The notes under the pieces were generated by a model. The model saw only the letters and a list, made by a program, of their open reading frames with translations, did no database searches and had not been told where the DNA came from. Positions 45,765 through 56,404 of a stretch of 64,000 nt of DNA are shown here, piece after piece. The stretch is from NCBI RefSeq assembly GCF_021130785.1, contig NC_060214.1:7069001-7133000 (forward strand). The letters are read 5' to 3'. Within the stretch, counting starts at the first letter, position 1. The number at the start of each line of letters is the position of its first letter. The position numbers were made by a program, and so were the translations under genes. This stretch comes from Homalodisca vitripennis (Eukaryota > Arthropoda > Insecta > Hemiptera > Cicadellidae).

Positions 45765-46035
45765 CTGGTACTGATAACTGTAGACTATCATCAGTATCCC
45801 ACTGTAGCCTGTGCTGGTGTGATGTGTGATTGTTATCTCGTACTTATGATTGTGTGTGTTTGAACCCTCTTCTTTCCCTTCTTTCGTTATTTTTGTATGT
45901 ATTAACTCCCCCACCTGACGTAGAGGTTAGATCCTAATCCTCGAAACGTTGTGTTATTCTTTTAATAACCTATAACGATGGCAAATGTCCGAAATCCTAT
46001 TATCCTTTCAACCCTTTCATCGTAAATAACAGAGA
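45765..46035 (+). repeat. Family H copy with a long stem II
   Basis: It opens with words of the family H inner region (GACTATCATCAGTATCCCAC, GCCTGTGCTGGTGTGATGTG). The core is CCACCTGACGTAGAGGTTAG / CTAATCCTCGAAACGTTG. Here GAGGTTAG pairs with CTAATCCTC (one bulge), a longer helix than in other copies, while CTGANGA is altered to CTGACGT. Then GTTATT/AATAAC pairs around CTTTT, followed by AACGATGGCAAATGTCCG. Confidence 0.65.
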
Positions 46036-46690
46036 ATATAGACCACAATAATAGTGCATGTTGTTTTAAGAAAATGTTTAAAAGTAATATTATTTTACAT
46101 TTTTACCGAGTACTATAAACCCTCTGGCACGAGCGATCTCGCAGCAGTTAGCTGTAAAACACCCTTGAAACAAAACAAGTTCTCACACCATAAACACGGA
46201 GAAGCAAAGGGTGGTCCTGCGAGGGTTTCTTCACAAGGGTTGTAAGTACTCGAATTTACATTCCACCATTAGGCCCTGCTGACTGTGTCGAACGGGAATA
46301 AACTGCGCTATAGGAATTAATGATTATGACTTGATTTTGAATATTCAGCGAAACCCGGGTGTCGTTGTGGCGTGTATATAAAGTGGGCTTTGCTATCTAC
46401 ATTAGGTTCAAACTGGAGAGAGAGACCGCCTCCACTGCCAAATTACTTATCATTTTAACCATTATTCCTATTGTCGACTTTTCACTATGGAGCATTAAAT
46501 TCTCGATAATGCAGGGTGTAAAACAAGTAAAATAAATATGTATTATTATTCTTTTTAAACGGCTCTTCTGCATGAAACATTGACAACTGATCTCGAATTT
46601 TAAAAATACTTTATGACACTAAACTTTACAGCTGAATTAAATATGGAAGTGACTCGAATCTTGCTGTTGCTATTTTACACCTTTTCACTC
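46036..46690. other. Unassigned stretch
   Basis: A short frame at 46054-46245 has no recognised domain. GTGTATATAAAGTGGGC (46372-46388) contains a TATA-like TATATAAAG, but no gene follows that I can support. Confidence 0.35.
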
Positions 46691-46694
46691 TAAT

Positions 46695-47120
46695 CAGTGA
46701 CTGTCAACCTTTATCAGTAGTGTTATCAGTGGCTATTGACTATTATACGTACTGTTATCAGTGACTATCGACTGTTATCAGTGGCTATCTACTGTTATCT
46801 GGCATTATCGACTGTTATCTGGCATTATCGACTGTTATCAGTGACTATCGACTGTTATCGGTGACTATCGAATGTTATCAGTGACTATCGACTGTTATCA
46901 GTGACTATCGACTGTTATCAGTGACTATTTACGGCTATCAGCGACTATCAATTTTATCAGTTTTATTATCAATGACTGTCAATTGTTATCAGTTATTGAC
47001 AGTTTTCAATGACTGTCAAATAATATCAGTACTGTTATCGTTGACTCTCAAGTGTTATCACTGACTGCCAACTCTTATCAGTACTGTTAACCGTGGCTGT
47101 GAACTGTTAACAGCATTATT
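46695..47120. repeat. Tandem repeat, 20-bp unit, about 20 copies
   Basis: The unit is GACTATCGACTGTTATCAGT with variants GTCAAC, GGCATTATC and GTACTGTTATC. It is most regular at 46780-46930 and degrades outward. Confidence 0.85.
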
Positions 47121-47309
47121 ATTAGTAAGTAGATGTCGACTCTTTCAATCACTTATTGATAAGATCCCTTTCCGATTCCATGCCGATGGCATGGCTTTAC
47201 CTTCCACAATAACACGCAAACTTCGGTTATAATTCCTCTTTTTAAGTGGTTATGAAATGCTACATCTAATTATGGGTGAATTTATAGTTCTTAGTTTAAA
47301 GTTTTCTAT

Positions 47310-47495
47310 TTACGATGGACGGTTTGAAAGGATAATAAGATTTTCTACATTTTGCCATCGTTATATGTTACAAAACGTACAACACAACGTTTCGAGGAAT
47401 GAAATCTCTTCGTCAGGTGAGAAGGTAAATTAGTACATGTCGCACGTGTTAAATTGTTTGTACTAATTACCTTCTCACCTGACGAAGAGAAGTGG
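47310..47495. repeat. Family H palindrome with near-perfect 32-bp arms
   Basis: The left arm 47405-47436 (TCTCTTCGTCAGGTGAGAAG then GTAAATTAGTACA) and right arm 47459-47490 are exact inverted copies except for one extra A. The spacer is 22 bp. The left side continues in minus sense through the core (CGTTTCGAGG) and CATTTTGCCATCGTTAT to about 47310. The right side stops after CGAAGAGA. Confidence 0.8.
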
Positions 47496-47642
47496 TTCGT
47501 CTGCAGACATATTTAGATTATTTTTAAAATAATCTAAATATGTATGTAATAGAGCTTTAACGAAATATGCCCACTGAAACAATGAATGTAGTGGAGCATT
47601 AGGAAACATTAACAACATAAAGTAAGTAAAATTGATAAATTT

Positions 47643-48303
47643 CAACGTGGAGCTTGGCTGCTGCTTGGATGAGTGAAAGCAGAACGGTCCTGTCTTAGCG
47701 AGTAGCCTACATAAACGACCAGCGGGGATAGTGCGGATGTCACATTTAAGGCGCGTTTACCCCAAAGTTTACAAAAGATTGTTTGTAGAAAACTAAAAGT
47801 TGTCAACTATAAGTTGACTCTACTCAAATTATAGCACCAAGTGGAAAACTTGTTGTCAAAGAATTGGCGCGAAAGGTTTAGGCAGTAGTTCACTGGTTTT
47901 GGTCCTGGTACTTTCGTTCTCACTACAGCCAAACAAGCAACGAGAACACACAAAAAACCTCGAAAACACCTGCACCTGAAGTACGCGCGAAGGTCGAGTG
48001 GGGCGGGGAGATGCTAGCACCTGACGTCATGTCCGGGGAGCGTGGAGGGGCAACAGTTTCCCCCTTAGTTTCCTACAAGTTGCTTGCGCAAAGTGCACAG
48101 CAATAAATCTTCCCCTTTTAGTTGTCAGATTTCTTTGATCTTTACCGACACCCCGCGAGAAACCAAAATGCAGTGGAAGATTTGTCTCTCCACAAGTGCA
48201 AGTAAAAAAAGTTGCTGTATTTTGTATAAAAAGCAACAATTTGACGCGTAACGCAGCTTTACACCATTGGTCTCCAGGTTAAGTGTCAAAGAGGGTTTTT
48301 TTT
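47643..48303 (+). mobile_element. 5S rRNA-derived SINE, copy 4, split by an insertion
   Basis: Left part 47643-47752: CAACGTGGAGCTTGGCTGCT, GCTTGGATGAGTGAAAGC, CCTGTCTTAGCGAGTAGCC and TCACATTTAAG. Right part about 48258-48303: CACCATTGGTCTCCAGGTTA then AGTGTCAAAGAGGG. In intact copies these two parts are contiguous (TTTAAGCCGTTGGTCCCCAG). The copy is the most diverged of the four. Confidence 0.6.
47752..48257. mobile_element. About 0.5 kb insertion inside the 5S-derived SINE
   Basis: This is inferred because it separates two SINE halves that are adjacent elsewhere. It is GC-richer than its surroundings and has GCGCGTTTAC at the left and GACGCGTAACGC near the right. These are related words but not clean inverted repeats. 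A minus-strand frame (48027-48239) shows no transposase motif. It is probably a non-autonomous DNA transposon; the class is not determined. Confidence 0.45.
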
Positions 48304-48354
48304 AATTTTAATTTTTACATTCACTAAGAAAATTTAATTTCCATTGTTTACATT

Positions 48355-48570
48355 CTACGAGTGATTTTTGTTAACATCCCTCACATTCTAATCAACAACA
48401 TGTCATCATCATGAAGTGGTGTCTTTCACCCTTATTACAATCAGAAGAAAAATTACAGTTTATTGTTCAGTGATTTTTTTAACATCCCTCACCTTCTAAT
48501 AAACATTCTAATCAACACCATGCCATCTTCATGAAGTGGTGTCTTCCACCATTATCACAATCAGGATATT
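48355..48570. repeat. Tandem duplication, about 115 bp
   Basis: TTAACATCCCTCACATTCTA ... TCATCATGAAGTGGTGTCTT (48371-48426) recurs as TTAACATCCCTCACCTTCTA ... TCTTCATGAAGTGGTGTCTT (48488-48546). There is a small internal expansion (CATTCTAATCAACA) in the second copy. Confidence 0.8.
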
Positions 48571-48599
48571 CAATCAAACTTAGCAACTATTTCTAAGCA

Positions 48600-48960
48600 T
48601 AGCCGGATATTTAATTACGATGTTAAGCTGCGATAAGAGAACTTCAAACTTCGTAATCACTGTAACGAACAAGATCCGTGACGGATCGGAGGAGCTTCGT
48701 AATCATTCCGGGATCCTTAAATCGTCCACCGCGTCTTACAATTAAAACTAATCAAAGGGCAGTCTAAGGGCCCCCATAAATCCCGGGCAGGCCGGACGGC
48801 CGGCATAAATCCCGGGATGTAAATCTTGAAAGGACGGCGCACCACGGCGGCGGGCTCGCTCAGAGCAGGTGGAGTCGACGTGGTGAGTTTGATTTATAAA
48901 ACTAGTGGTTTTTAATTAGCGCAGCGCGTGTGTGATAGGGGTGTATCCATCATAGGGTAC
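48600..48960. other. Unique CpG-rich block with repeated ATAAATCCCGGG
   Basis: CATAAATCCCGGGCAGGCC (48776) and GGCATAAATCCCGGGATG (48803) are direct repeats flanking the near-palindrome GGCCGGACGGCCGGC. The surrounding sequence is GC-rich (GGACGGCGCACCACGGCGGC) in an AT-rich region and is not repeated elsewhere. TTTTTAATTAGCGCAGCGCG near 48909-48928 contains a TAATTA homeodomain-type site. It is a candidate regulatory element. Confidence 0.4.
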
Positions 48961-49149
48961 AAAGGCAAGAACAATGGCTAAGAGTGGTGGGGGAGGGGTG
49001 GGGGGTGGACAGGTCCCACTGATAGATGTGCAGTTCTCACAGCCCCTTTTCCCTGATCTATGGAAATGGCCACTGGCAGAAGCAGTTACATCAAAGAACC
49101 GAACCTTTCAACAACAGTCGTATAACCTACTCTATACATAATAAACTTT

Positions 49150-49890
49150 ACGTTTTTAAGGCTCGGAGAGGACGAAATCGATTTTTCTACCTACTAATTA
49201 CAAATTACTTATTTAGATATATTAGTATTATTATAATTTATTGTAGACGTGCAAATCCTCTTGCAAGTCAATAAACACAAATGTATGTCTGCAAAAGTAA
49301 AACTTGTCGTATAACATTAAAAATGTTACGAGCTTGTTTTGAAAATAACTTTAAAAACCCGTGAATAAATTTTAACTCAATATTTACATTGCCATTTCTG
49401 ATTATCTTTTAATATAAGATCAATTTTAAATGTCAAAGTTGTTCTACTTTCTGGGTTTAAAAAATCAATGTTTTAGCAAAAGGATGCTTTATTATACACG
49501 ATTAAATTTTACCTTGGTATAACTTTAGCCAATAACTAAAATGGTCTTGTCTATTTACGATTTTTACCAACTATTTACATTTGACTTATTTAGATATATG
49601 TTACACCCCATATATTTTATAATTATTGTTGAAGTGTGTTATTATAATTGAAAACGTACATATCCACTGTATGTAGGTGTATTTTTTATTGACTTATCAA
49701 GTCAATAAACAAACATTTATACCTGCAAAAGCAAAACTCGTCGACATAAATTTAAAAATTTTACGAGCTTTTTTTGAAAATAACTTTAATAATTTTGTAA
49801 ATGATAATTTTTTTCTACTTTCTGGGTAAAAAAATCAGCAAACGGATTTCGTATTACACACAATTAAGTTTCGCCTTGTGTGTAATTAAT
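49150..49890. repeat. Diverged tandem duplication of about 0.4 kb
   Basis: CAAGTCAATAAACACAAATG ... ACGAGCTTGTTTTGAAAATA ... TTCTACTTTCTGGGTTTAAA (49264-49460) recurs in order at 49698-49835 (AAGTCAATAAACAAACATTT ... ACGAGCTTTTTTTGAAAATA ... TTCTACTTTCTGGGTAAAAA). AAATGGTCTTGTCTA appears after both copies (49540 and 50239). The second copy contains the expanded 49-bp array. Confidence 0.75.
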
Positions 49891-50237
49891 AACGATTTCG
49901 TATTACACACAATTAAGTTTCGCCTTGTGTGTAATTAATAACGATTTCGTATTACACACAATTAAGTTTCGCCTTGTGTGTAATTAATAACGATTTCGTA
50001 TTACACACAATTAAGTTTCGCCTTGTGTGTAATTAATAACGATTTCGTATTACACACAATTAAGTTTCGCCTTGTGTGTAATTAATAACGATTTCGTATT
50101 ACACACAATTAAGTTTCGCCTTGTGTGTAATTAATAACGATTTCGTATTACACACAATTAAGTTTCGCCTTGTGTGTAATTAATAACGATTTCGTATTAC
50201 ACACAATTAAGTTTCGCCTTGTGTGTAATTAATAACG
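49842..50237. repeat. 49-bp tandem array, 8 nearly identical units with hairpins
   Basis: Units start at 49842, 49891, 49940, 49989, 50038, 50087, 50136 and 50185. Only the first differs, by one base (CGGATTT for CGATTT). Each unit contains ATTACACACAA and TTGTGTGTAAT, exact 11-bp inverted arms around TTAAGTTTCGCC. There is a single diverged counterpart at about 49480-49530 in the older duplicate. There are no spacers, so it is not a CRISPR array. Confidence 0.95.
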
Positions 50238-50625
50238 AAATGGTCTTGTCTAGTTAGCGTTTCGTGTAATCGATAACTGTTCCTTACATGTGTTCCGTTG
50301 TTCCATTCCCAATTTGTTTTGCTGTTTTAAGAGGAACTCTTACGGACTGAATGCTTAACAAGATTCTTATTCGTTGCACTAATTTATTTCAAGTACGCAC
50401 GTTCAACAAGTTTAAGTAACGTGTATCGGATATTTCCGTATTTTTTTCTGGAACAGGAGAAACTTAGATGAAGAAACTTAGGAGAAACTATATGTTAACA
50501 ACGTGTACAACAGATAGTGCGATACTGCGGTATACCTCTCTAGAGACAGTCGATGTTGTTAACAGGAACTAAGATCACACAGGGAAGGTCATCATCATCT
50601 TGTCGGTATAAGAAAACATTAGTTT
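50238..50625. other. Unassigned stretch
   Basis: Nothing recognised apart from the AAATGGTCTTGTCTA word belonging to the duplication. Confidence 0.4.
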
Positions 50626-50628
50626 TAT

Positions 50629-50690
50629 GTTGGCTGAGCGTTAGCGAAGCTTATAACACGAGGGGCCGAAACAATTTAATTGAAATCAAT
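50629..50690 (+). repeat. Family B head fragment
   Basis: TTGGCTGAGCGTTAGCGAAG then CTTATAACACGAGGGGCCG. The similarity ends within about 60 bases. Confidence 0.6.
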
Positions 50691-50979
50691 AATCAAAAAC
50701 AACAAAAATTTATAAACTTTGTACAACCAAATGATATTTTTAATATGTGACGTGACATAGTAACAATTAAGCTGTTAAAGATGACTTTTAGAAAGGGTGG
50801 AGCTTTAAATTCCTTACAAACCTAAAACATGAAGGATACCTCCCCCAGCCGTTTTGTCTGAAAGAGGCTACAACAGATATAACCTTCTTTTCTTCAAAGG
50901 TATCAATACTGAGATAATGCATACCATTTTTTCTCGGGGATTTTGTCAGGAGACAACCCTTAAACGTAATCTTATCCAA

Positions 50980-51240
50980 GGATGTAGCCAGAGAAGGGGT
51001 CCAAGGAGTTCGGAACCCCCGCCAATTTTCAATTACTTTTTTTTAGTAAACGATTATTATTATTTTAATAACTCAGTATTACTGTCATTTACTGCTGAAA
51101 GATCGTTCTCGACAAAGAAACGGGTCAAGAACTTTTGAGGAACAAAATGGGGGCTTACTCTCTGTCCACTACGGAATAATATTAGTTGTCTGGACCACTC
51201 CCCCCTCCCCAAAAAAAAGTATCCTGGGCACGTTCTTATT
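50980..51240 (+). mobile_element. hAT transposon relic with transposase C-terminal fragment
   Basis: Positions 51077-51138 read LLSFTAERSFSTKKRVKNF then stop. With one base shift the next bases read LRNKMG. The order ERSFS, then K/R-x-VKN(F/Y)LR, is the signature of the hAT C-terminal dimerisation domain. The left flank (TGTAGCCAGAGAAGGGGTCC then GTTCGGAACCCCC) and right flank (inverted ACGTGCCCAGGAT, TTTTTTGGGGAGGGGGG) resemble the GGGG-rich terminal repeats of hAT elements. The element is only about 250 bp, so it is an internally deleted derivative. Confidence 0.65.
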
Positions 51241-51660
51241 CTTACCCATCCTGAATATCCTGTCACTCCAGAAGGAAACGCAAAGGTCCTTAAGGAATAA
51301 GTGTAATGAGAGGTTTCCTCAATTTCCAGCCCTAATTTAACACTAAACAGGCTATATCAGTCAAAAACTCTGTGCTCTGAGACAAATTTTAAGTCTAAGT
51401 GACGTTAACTATATAAATTTAATATGACTAGTGAGAGGCGAAACCAGATCCAAAAAAATTGCAAATTTCTCAAGCCGTGTACAATAAAAAATATCCAGTC
51501 CCCAATTTTAGTTTCATTAATTGATGCCAGTGTAACCATAATTAAGTGCCTAATGAATAGTTTTAAGGGCATCGAACACACAATTATTTGCTACTTTTAC
51601 TCCCTTCACTACCCTCCCTTTCCTACTCCCACATACACAAACACGGCCAACGACCAATTT
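51241..51660. other. Unassigned stretch
   Basis: The frame 51424-51669 has no recognisable domain. Confidence 0.4.
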
Positions 51661-51666
51661 TTTGTA

Positions 51667-51800
51667 TAAAAAGGAGAGGCCGATCCCCTTTTAAGCCTTA
51701 TTCTGTCCGTCCTCATGGGCCACTGGCCTGTGCGAGGATCTTATCTAACAGATAAGGGGGAGAGTCGATACAGTACAAGGTTGATGGTACTGATAAATGT
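51667..51800 (-). mobile_element. SINE family S1, copy 3 (5'-truncated)
   Basis: On the minus strand it runs from TATCAGTACCATCAACCTTG through GATAAGATCCTCGCACAGGC and GTGGCCCATGAGGACGGACA to AATAAGGCTTAAAAGGGGAT, CGGCCTCTCC and a TTTTT-side end. It matches the bodies at 12407-12562 and 18376-18500. The tRNA-like head is absent. Confidence 0.8.
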
Positions 51801-52075
51801 ACTATCGCATAGACATGATTTGGACCTTAGATCAATTCCATTCCAAGCGGTTCTAAGGCGAGCTTCCCCTTCCCTGCCTGCAACATTTGGACTAATGGCT
51901 GTGGTTTTATGAAGATAGTTGGATTCAGATATGCTTCATCCAAAGTCCCTTCAAAACATCCAGTGCACCCAGCATTGAAATTATTTTGATATGGTCTCAA
52001 TATCAATTACAATCATAAAATGCCCCGAATCGATACGCTGCCACTAGTAATAACTAAAATGTGGGAGCAGTGCTA
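51801..52075. other. Unassigned stretch
   Basis: Nothing recognised. Confidence 0.4.
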
Positions 52076-52079
52076 CCAA

Positions 52080-52560
52080 CAGAGCCGCTTCACTAGCGTC
52101 TACTCACTCGGGAGTGGGTGTAAATCACCCCCACCACTCCGCGTTAAACCATTTTGTTAATATTCCGGCCGGATAGATATATTTATCCGTAGCGCTACAA
52201 AAATGATTAATTCGCCCCCGTAATGTATTTATTTCCCGTTATTTATCGGCCGTGCGCCGGCCGCGCAAATATCACTTAATGTGTGCCATTTCATTTATTG
52301 CGATTTATAGTCGCGTTTCGGCCCATTATAGTTGAACACATAGTTAGTCTTTATGGTGGTTTTCCTGTTTTATTACGCTTGTGAAAGTATCGCTAATAGA
52401 TTTGCCAATATGTCCGGTTTATATTCCCTGTCCATTTCGCTCTTTGCGAACGCGGCATTGAACAGTAATCGTGGTTTATAGTTTATCGAATTGGCAGTCA
52501 CAGCTTCATTTGCTCATTTCGCGGTTTTTTGTTGCTAATTGAAATGCCCTGTTATTTATT
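52080..52560. other. Unique block with CpG-rich core and repeated ATTTAT words
   Basis: ATTTATCGGCCGTGCGCCGG (52235-52254) then CCGCGCAAATATCAC, TTTCATTTATTGCGATTTAT and AGTCGCGTTTCGGCCC. The mixture of undiluted CpG with TTTATTG/TTTATAG (Hox/Abd-B-like) words, absence of repeats and absence of open frames is typical of conserved non-coding elements, but that is inference. Confidence 0.4.
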
Positions 52561-52884
52561 ACGAATACGATATTGCTTAGGTAATTGTTTATATTTTACT
52601 TTTTATAAGAACGTTAAGGATACGTATTTTTAGGTATTACTTACAGTCTTGACTTAGTATATGCCTTACCTAATTTTTCCTTTTGGTGTTTCCCGTTTAA
52701 ACCGTTCTAAGAAAGAATAAATAAAATTGTTGTCCCTCGCACATATATGTTTGAGCTTAGTTGCGTAATACACTTCCCAATCTCTTTCCTAGGAAATGGA
52801 TCGCGTGTTCTGAGGTCACCTTCGAAAAAATGAAGAGCCACTCTTCTGTTCCAGCCTCTTCAGTTAGGCACGGGACTCGCTCAT

Positions 52885-53645
52885 GTCCTCCACCCACTCC
52901 AAGAGTCCTCCACCCACTCCAACAGTCCTCCACCCACTCCAAGTCATCCACCCACTCCAACAGTCCTCCACCCACTCCAACAGGCATCCACCCGCTGCAA
53001 TAGTTACACATCCACTCCAACAACCTCTACCACCTGTAACAGTCTTATACCTACTCCAACAGTCCTCCACCAACTCCAATAGTCCTCCACCAACTCCAAT
53101 AGTCCTCCACCCACTACAACAGTCATCCACCCTCTCCAACAGTCACCCACCCACTCTAACAGTCCTCCACCCACTCCAACAGGCATCCAACCGCTGCTAT
53201 AGTTATACACCCACTCCAACAACCTCTACCCCCTGTAACAGTTCTACACCTACTCCAACAGTCATCCACCCACTCCAACAGTCCTCCATCCACTCCAACA
53301 GGCATTCATCCGCTGAAACAGTCATATACCTACTCCAACAGTCCTCCACCAACTCCAATAGTCCTCCACCCACTCAAACAGTCATCCACCCTCTCCAACA
53401 GTCACCCACCCACTCTAACAGTCCTCCACCCACTCCAACAGTTCTCCACCCACTCCAACAGGCATCCACCCACTGCAACAGTCATCCACCCACTCCAACA
53501 ACCTCTACCCCCTGTAACAGTTCTCCACCAATTCCAACAGTCCTCCGCCCTCTCCAATATTCCTCCACCCACTCTAACAACCTCTAACCTCTGTAACAGT
53601 TCTCCACCTACTCCAACACTTCTCCACCCACTCAAACAGTCCTCC
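52885..53645. repeat. Minisatellite, 20-bp unit, about 38 copies
   Basis: The unit is CAGTCCTCCACCCACTCCAA with recurrent variants (GGCATCCACCCGCTGCAA, ACCTCTACCCCCTGTAAC). Variants recur in order (for example near 52982-53040 and 53180-53240), so larger composite blocks of about 200 bp were also copied. The C-rich strand is asymmetrical (CCACC on plus, GGTGG on minus). All six frames lack stops over long distances, explaining the 234-residue plus frame at 52883-53587 and several G/W-rich minus frames. Confidence 0.95.
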
Positions 53646-53649
53646 TCCT

Positions 53650-56400
53650 CAGTAGACCAGACCTATTAATCAATCCTTCGACCCTAATATCTCGACATTT
53701 AAGATTAAGATGTACCGCTCCTGGATATCCATGGTTGTCCAGATATAAATGACAAGTCGGTTTTAGTGTAGCGCCTACTCAGTGTATTCAAGTGAAATTA
53801 TGCTTTATATATTGGAATCATTATGGTGCGATTTTTCAATGTTGAAAACTATTGCACGTTGTGCTTATCTGAATTAAAGTCTAATTTTGACAATATTTAT
53901 ACCCTTATATGTCACATGACCCATCATTTTGAATTTTGTGCCCTGTATGACACCGTGGACACAGCGAACCCTTATGTGAAGGTCTGTAAGAAAGCCTAGA
54001 GCAGACGTTTTTACTTTATATTACAGGTGACATTATAATCCATTCATCGAGTGATGAGAGTGACAAATCAGAGTACCCAGAAAAGTCCACGTGACCTTGT
54101 GAATTCCTAGAATATCGACGCACCGAGTTCACAGGCCCCTTGCTATTTGTCCGTTGCCGTACCAGTGTCTTGACGCTTCTGTAGACCGCATGTGAACCAG
54201 CCTCTTACGTCACGGCAGTGGTGGGCGGGGTCTTACTCTCAACTCTCGGTGAATAGACTATAGTATCTCCGTATGATTCACCATTACTGATAACAAGTCA
54301 TAAATAAAATAATAGGTGCAGTAGATCACTGTGAATCTTGCATAGTATTGGAGAATACTAGAGATTGCTAACTTAATTTGCATTACCTGTTCTATTGTGC
54401 TACTTTGAGACAGCTAGTACGTTTATGTCTGTTTCAATGGAATTTGATATGTATCGACAAAAATCAAGTACATATATGAATTTGCCACAATATTAAAAAG
54501 TAAATAATTTTTAAATGTGTTTGATTTTTTTTATTTTAGTGTCTGTTTGTCTGTAGTGTCTGTTGGAACACTTTGGATTTTAAAAATATTAACATATTGC
54601 ACATGTTCCTTGCTTATTTGGATTTAGTTTTTAATTAATTTAAAAATCTCGCACTCCAGTAATTAAATCTTATTTTTGTAAGGCCTTTCAAGCAATTCAT
54701 TGTTAGACCCAACGTGTTTAAAATATCATAAAGGAGAAAGATCGGCCATGTCAAAACATGTACTTTAAACCGGACACGATTTTTCAAATTTAAAATTACT
54801 AAAAGAAATCCTAAATAAAATTCTCCTGTATACTTATGAAATTTGTATACAAAAAGAGACAAAATTGTTTAGTAAATAACGAATCTGGCCTTTCAAAAAT
54901 GTACTGTTACTCTTTTTAATAGCATTAAATAATTTTATTTTTTCTCATTAACAGTAGACCAATTTTCCTTCTAAAGCTTAAAATTTTTATCTTTCAACCT
55001 TGTTTTTTGTTTATTATTTATTTGTATATGTGTTGTTTTATTTAGTCCACTGGTACAAAACACATTGTTGACCTATATGAAAGAAAAAGGCCTCATAAAA
55101 ATTAAATATTATTATTAAGGTGTTTGGTTTTTAATTTGCAGAATAAAATGATTAATAAACATTTTAGTAATATTTAATTATTTTTTTTATAACTTATAAG
55201 CAAGCAACCATGCTTATCTAAAAACGAATACAGAAACAAATAATACACACATGTTCTACATTCGGAAATAATTCTCTAAAGTATACATTGTATACACTAC
55301 ACAATAATAACAATAACAGGAAGCACTTCTCTGTTCTTGTATAAAGTGTTACTTCCCCACATTCACTGAACCTTGAAAGGTAAGAAAGCAATAAATCAAC
55401 CCCTCCATCAAGTCACAACCAAGACGTGGACATGCCAGTCACGATATTGATATGTCAGTCAAGTTTTGACGGCGTCAATCAATTTCAGCCGTCAATCCTG
55501 GCTTCAACCCATCACTCAACTCTGTATTCAATACTTCACCGACGTGATACCATCTTTCTTCAGTTCGCTTTTCGAATAAAGAACAGTAATGACTTCAATG
55601 TAACATAACCCCACTTCAGTAAAGTATTGTATAAGCAGACATGGAGATTTTGTATAACAAGCACTTATTTAAGTAGAACTCAAAATGTATTTCATAGATT
55701 TAAACAGACTATTAAAACGGTTTCACAAATAATAATTTCTGCAAGATATATTAAACTGTCTTTAAAATATTTGTTATGGACTAAATATATTCTAATTACG
55801 TAATAGATGGGATAAACAGGTTTCATAACTAGACCAAAGCAATAGTAAAGTTTGCAACCAATGTCTCTACCAATTTTGGATTTTGTTTTCAAATATTAAA
55901 TATAAAAAATATGTTAGGCTATATGCTAAAATAAAAATTGTAAACAGTGTATCACTGGATGTATTATATAGCTTAGATATTGTAAAAAGTAACGTTATTT
56001 TGCTTAGCAATTTTATTAAGGTTAATACCGAGGCGTAAAAAAATAATAGGTTGTTGAAACATTTTGAAGTAAGTCCCAATTTTGTAAATAACTCGAAATC
56101 ATTCATTATAATTTATTTTTCATTATATTATGTAAACCTTGATTTTCATCCACAAATAATTATGTTGTTAAACCAAATAAATGTAACTGCTGTCTATTAC
56201 AGCATACAGTGTAACCTCACAAACTTTATTATCAGGAAATCAATTATTTAAGTCTACAACTATTGCAAATCATTTTTAACATGTAATGTTCATAAAACGA
56301 AGCATTAAGACCGATTTATTTCTAATGATGCTACAGGACTGATTTTGTATGTCGAATGCAGATTTGAACTTGTAGTTCAGCCAATGGAAATGAGTTCTTG
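53650..56400. other. Long unassigned stretch
   Basis: About 2.7 kb. A GC-richer part at 54100-54260 (CACGTGACCTTG, GTACCAGTGTCTTGACGC) may be a unique element. A possible LINE tail (AAATATTATTATTAAGG) lies at 55103-55120. Short frames on both strands at 55690-56250 are AT-driven. No gene is supported. Confidence 0.4.
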
Positions 56401-56404
56401 AAGT

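Noticed and set aside
46372..46388. TATA-like promoter TATATAAAG
   Set aside because: No initiator, transcript or downstream coding region supports it; such words are frequent in AT-rich DNA.
49842..50237. Possible CRISPR array
   Set aside because: The units are contiguous with no unique spacers, there are no cas-like genes, and the surroundings are eukaryotic.
52883..53587. 234-residue plus-strand open frame rich in P, T, H and S
   Set aside because: It is produced by a stop-free 20-bp tandem unit; the other frames and the opposite strand are equally open. There is no start context or non-repeat domain.
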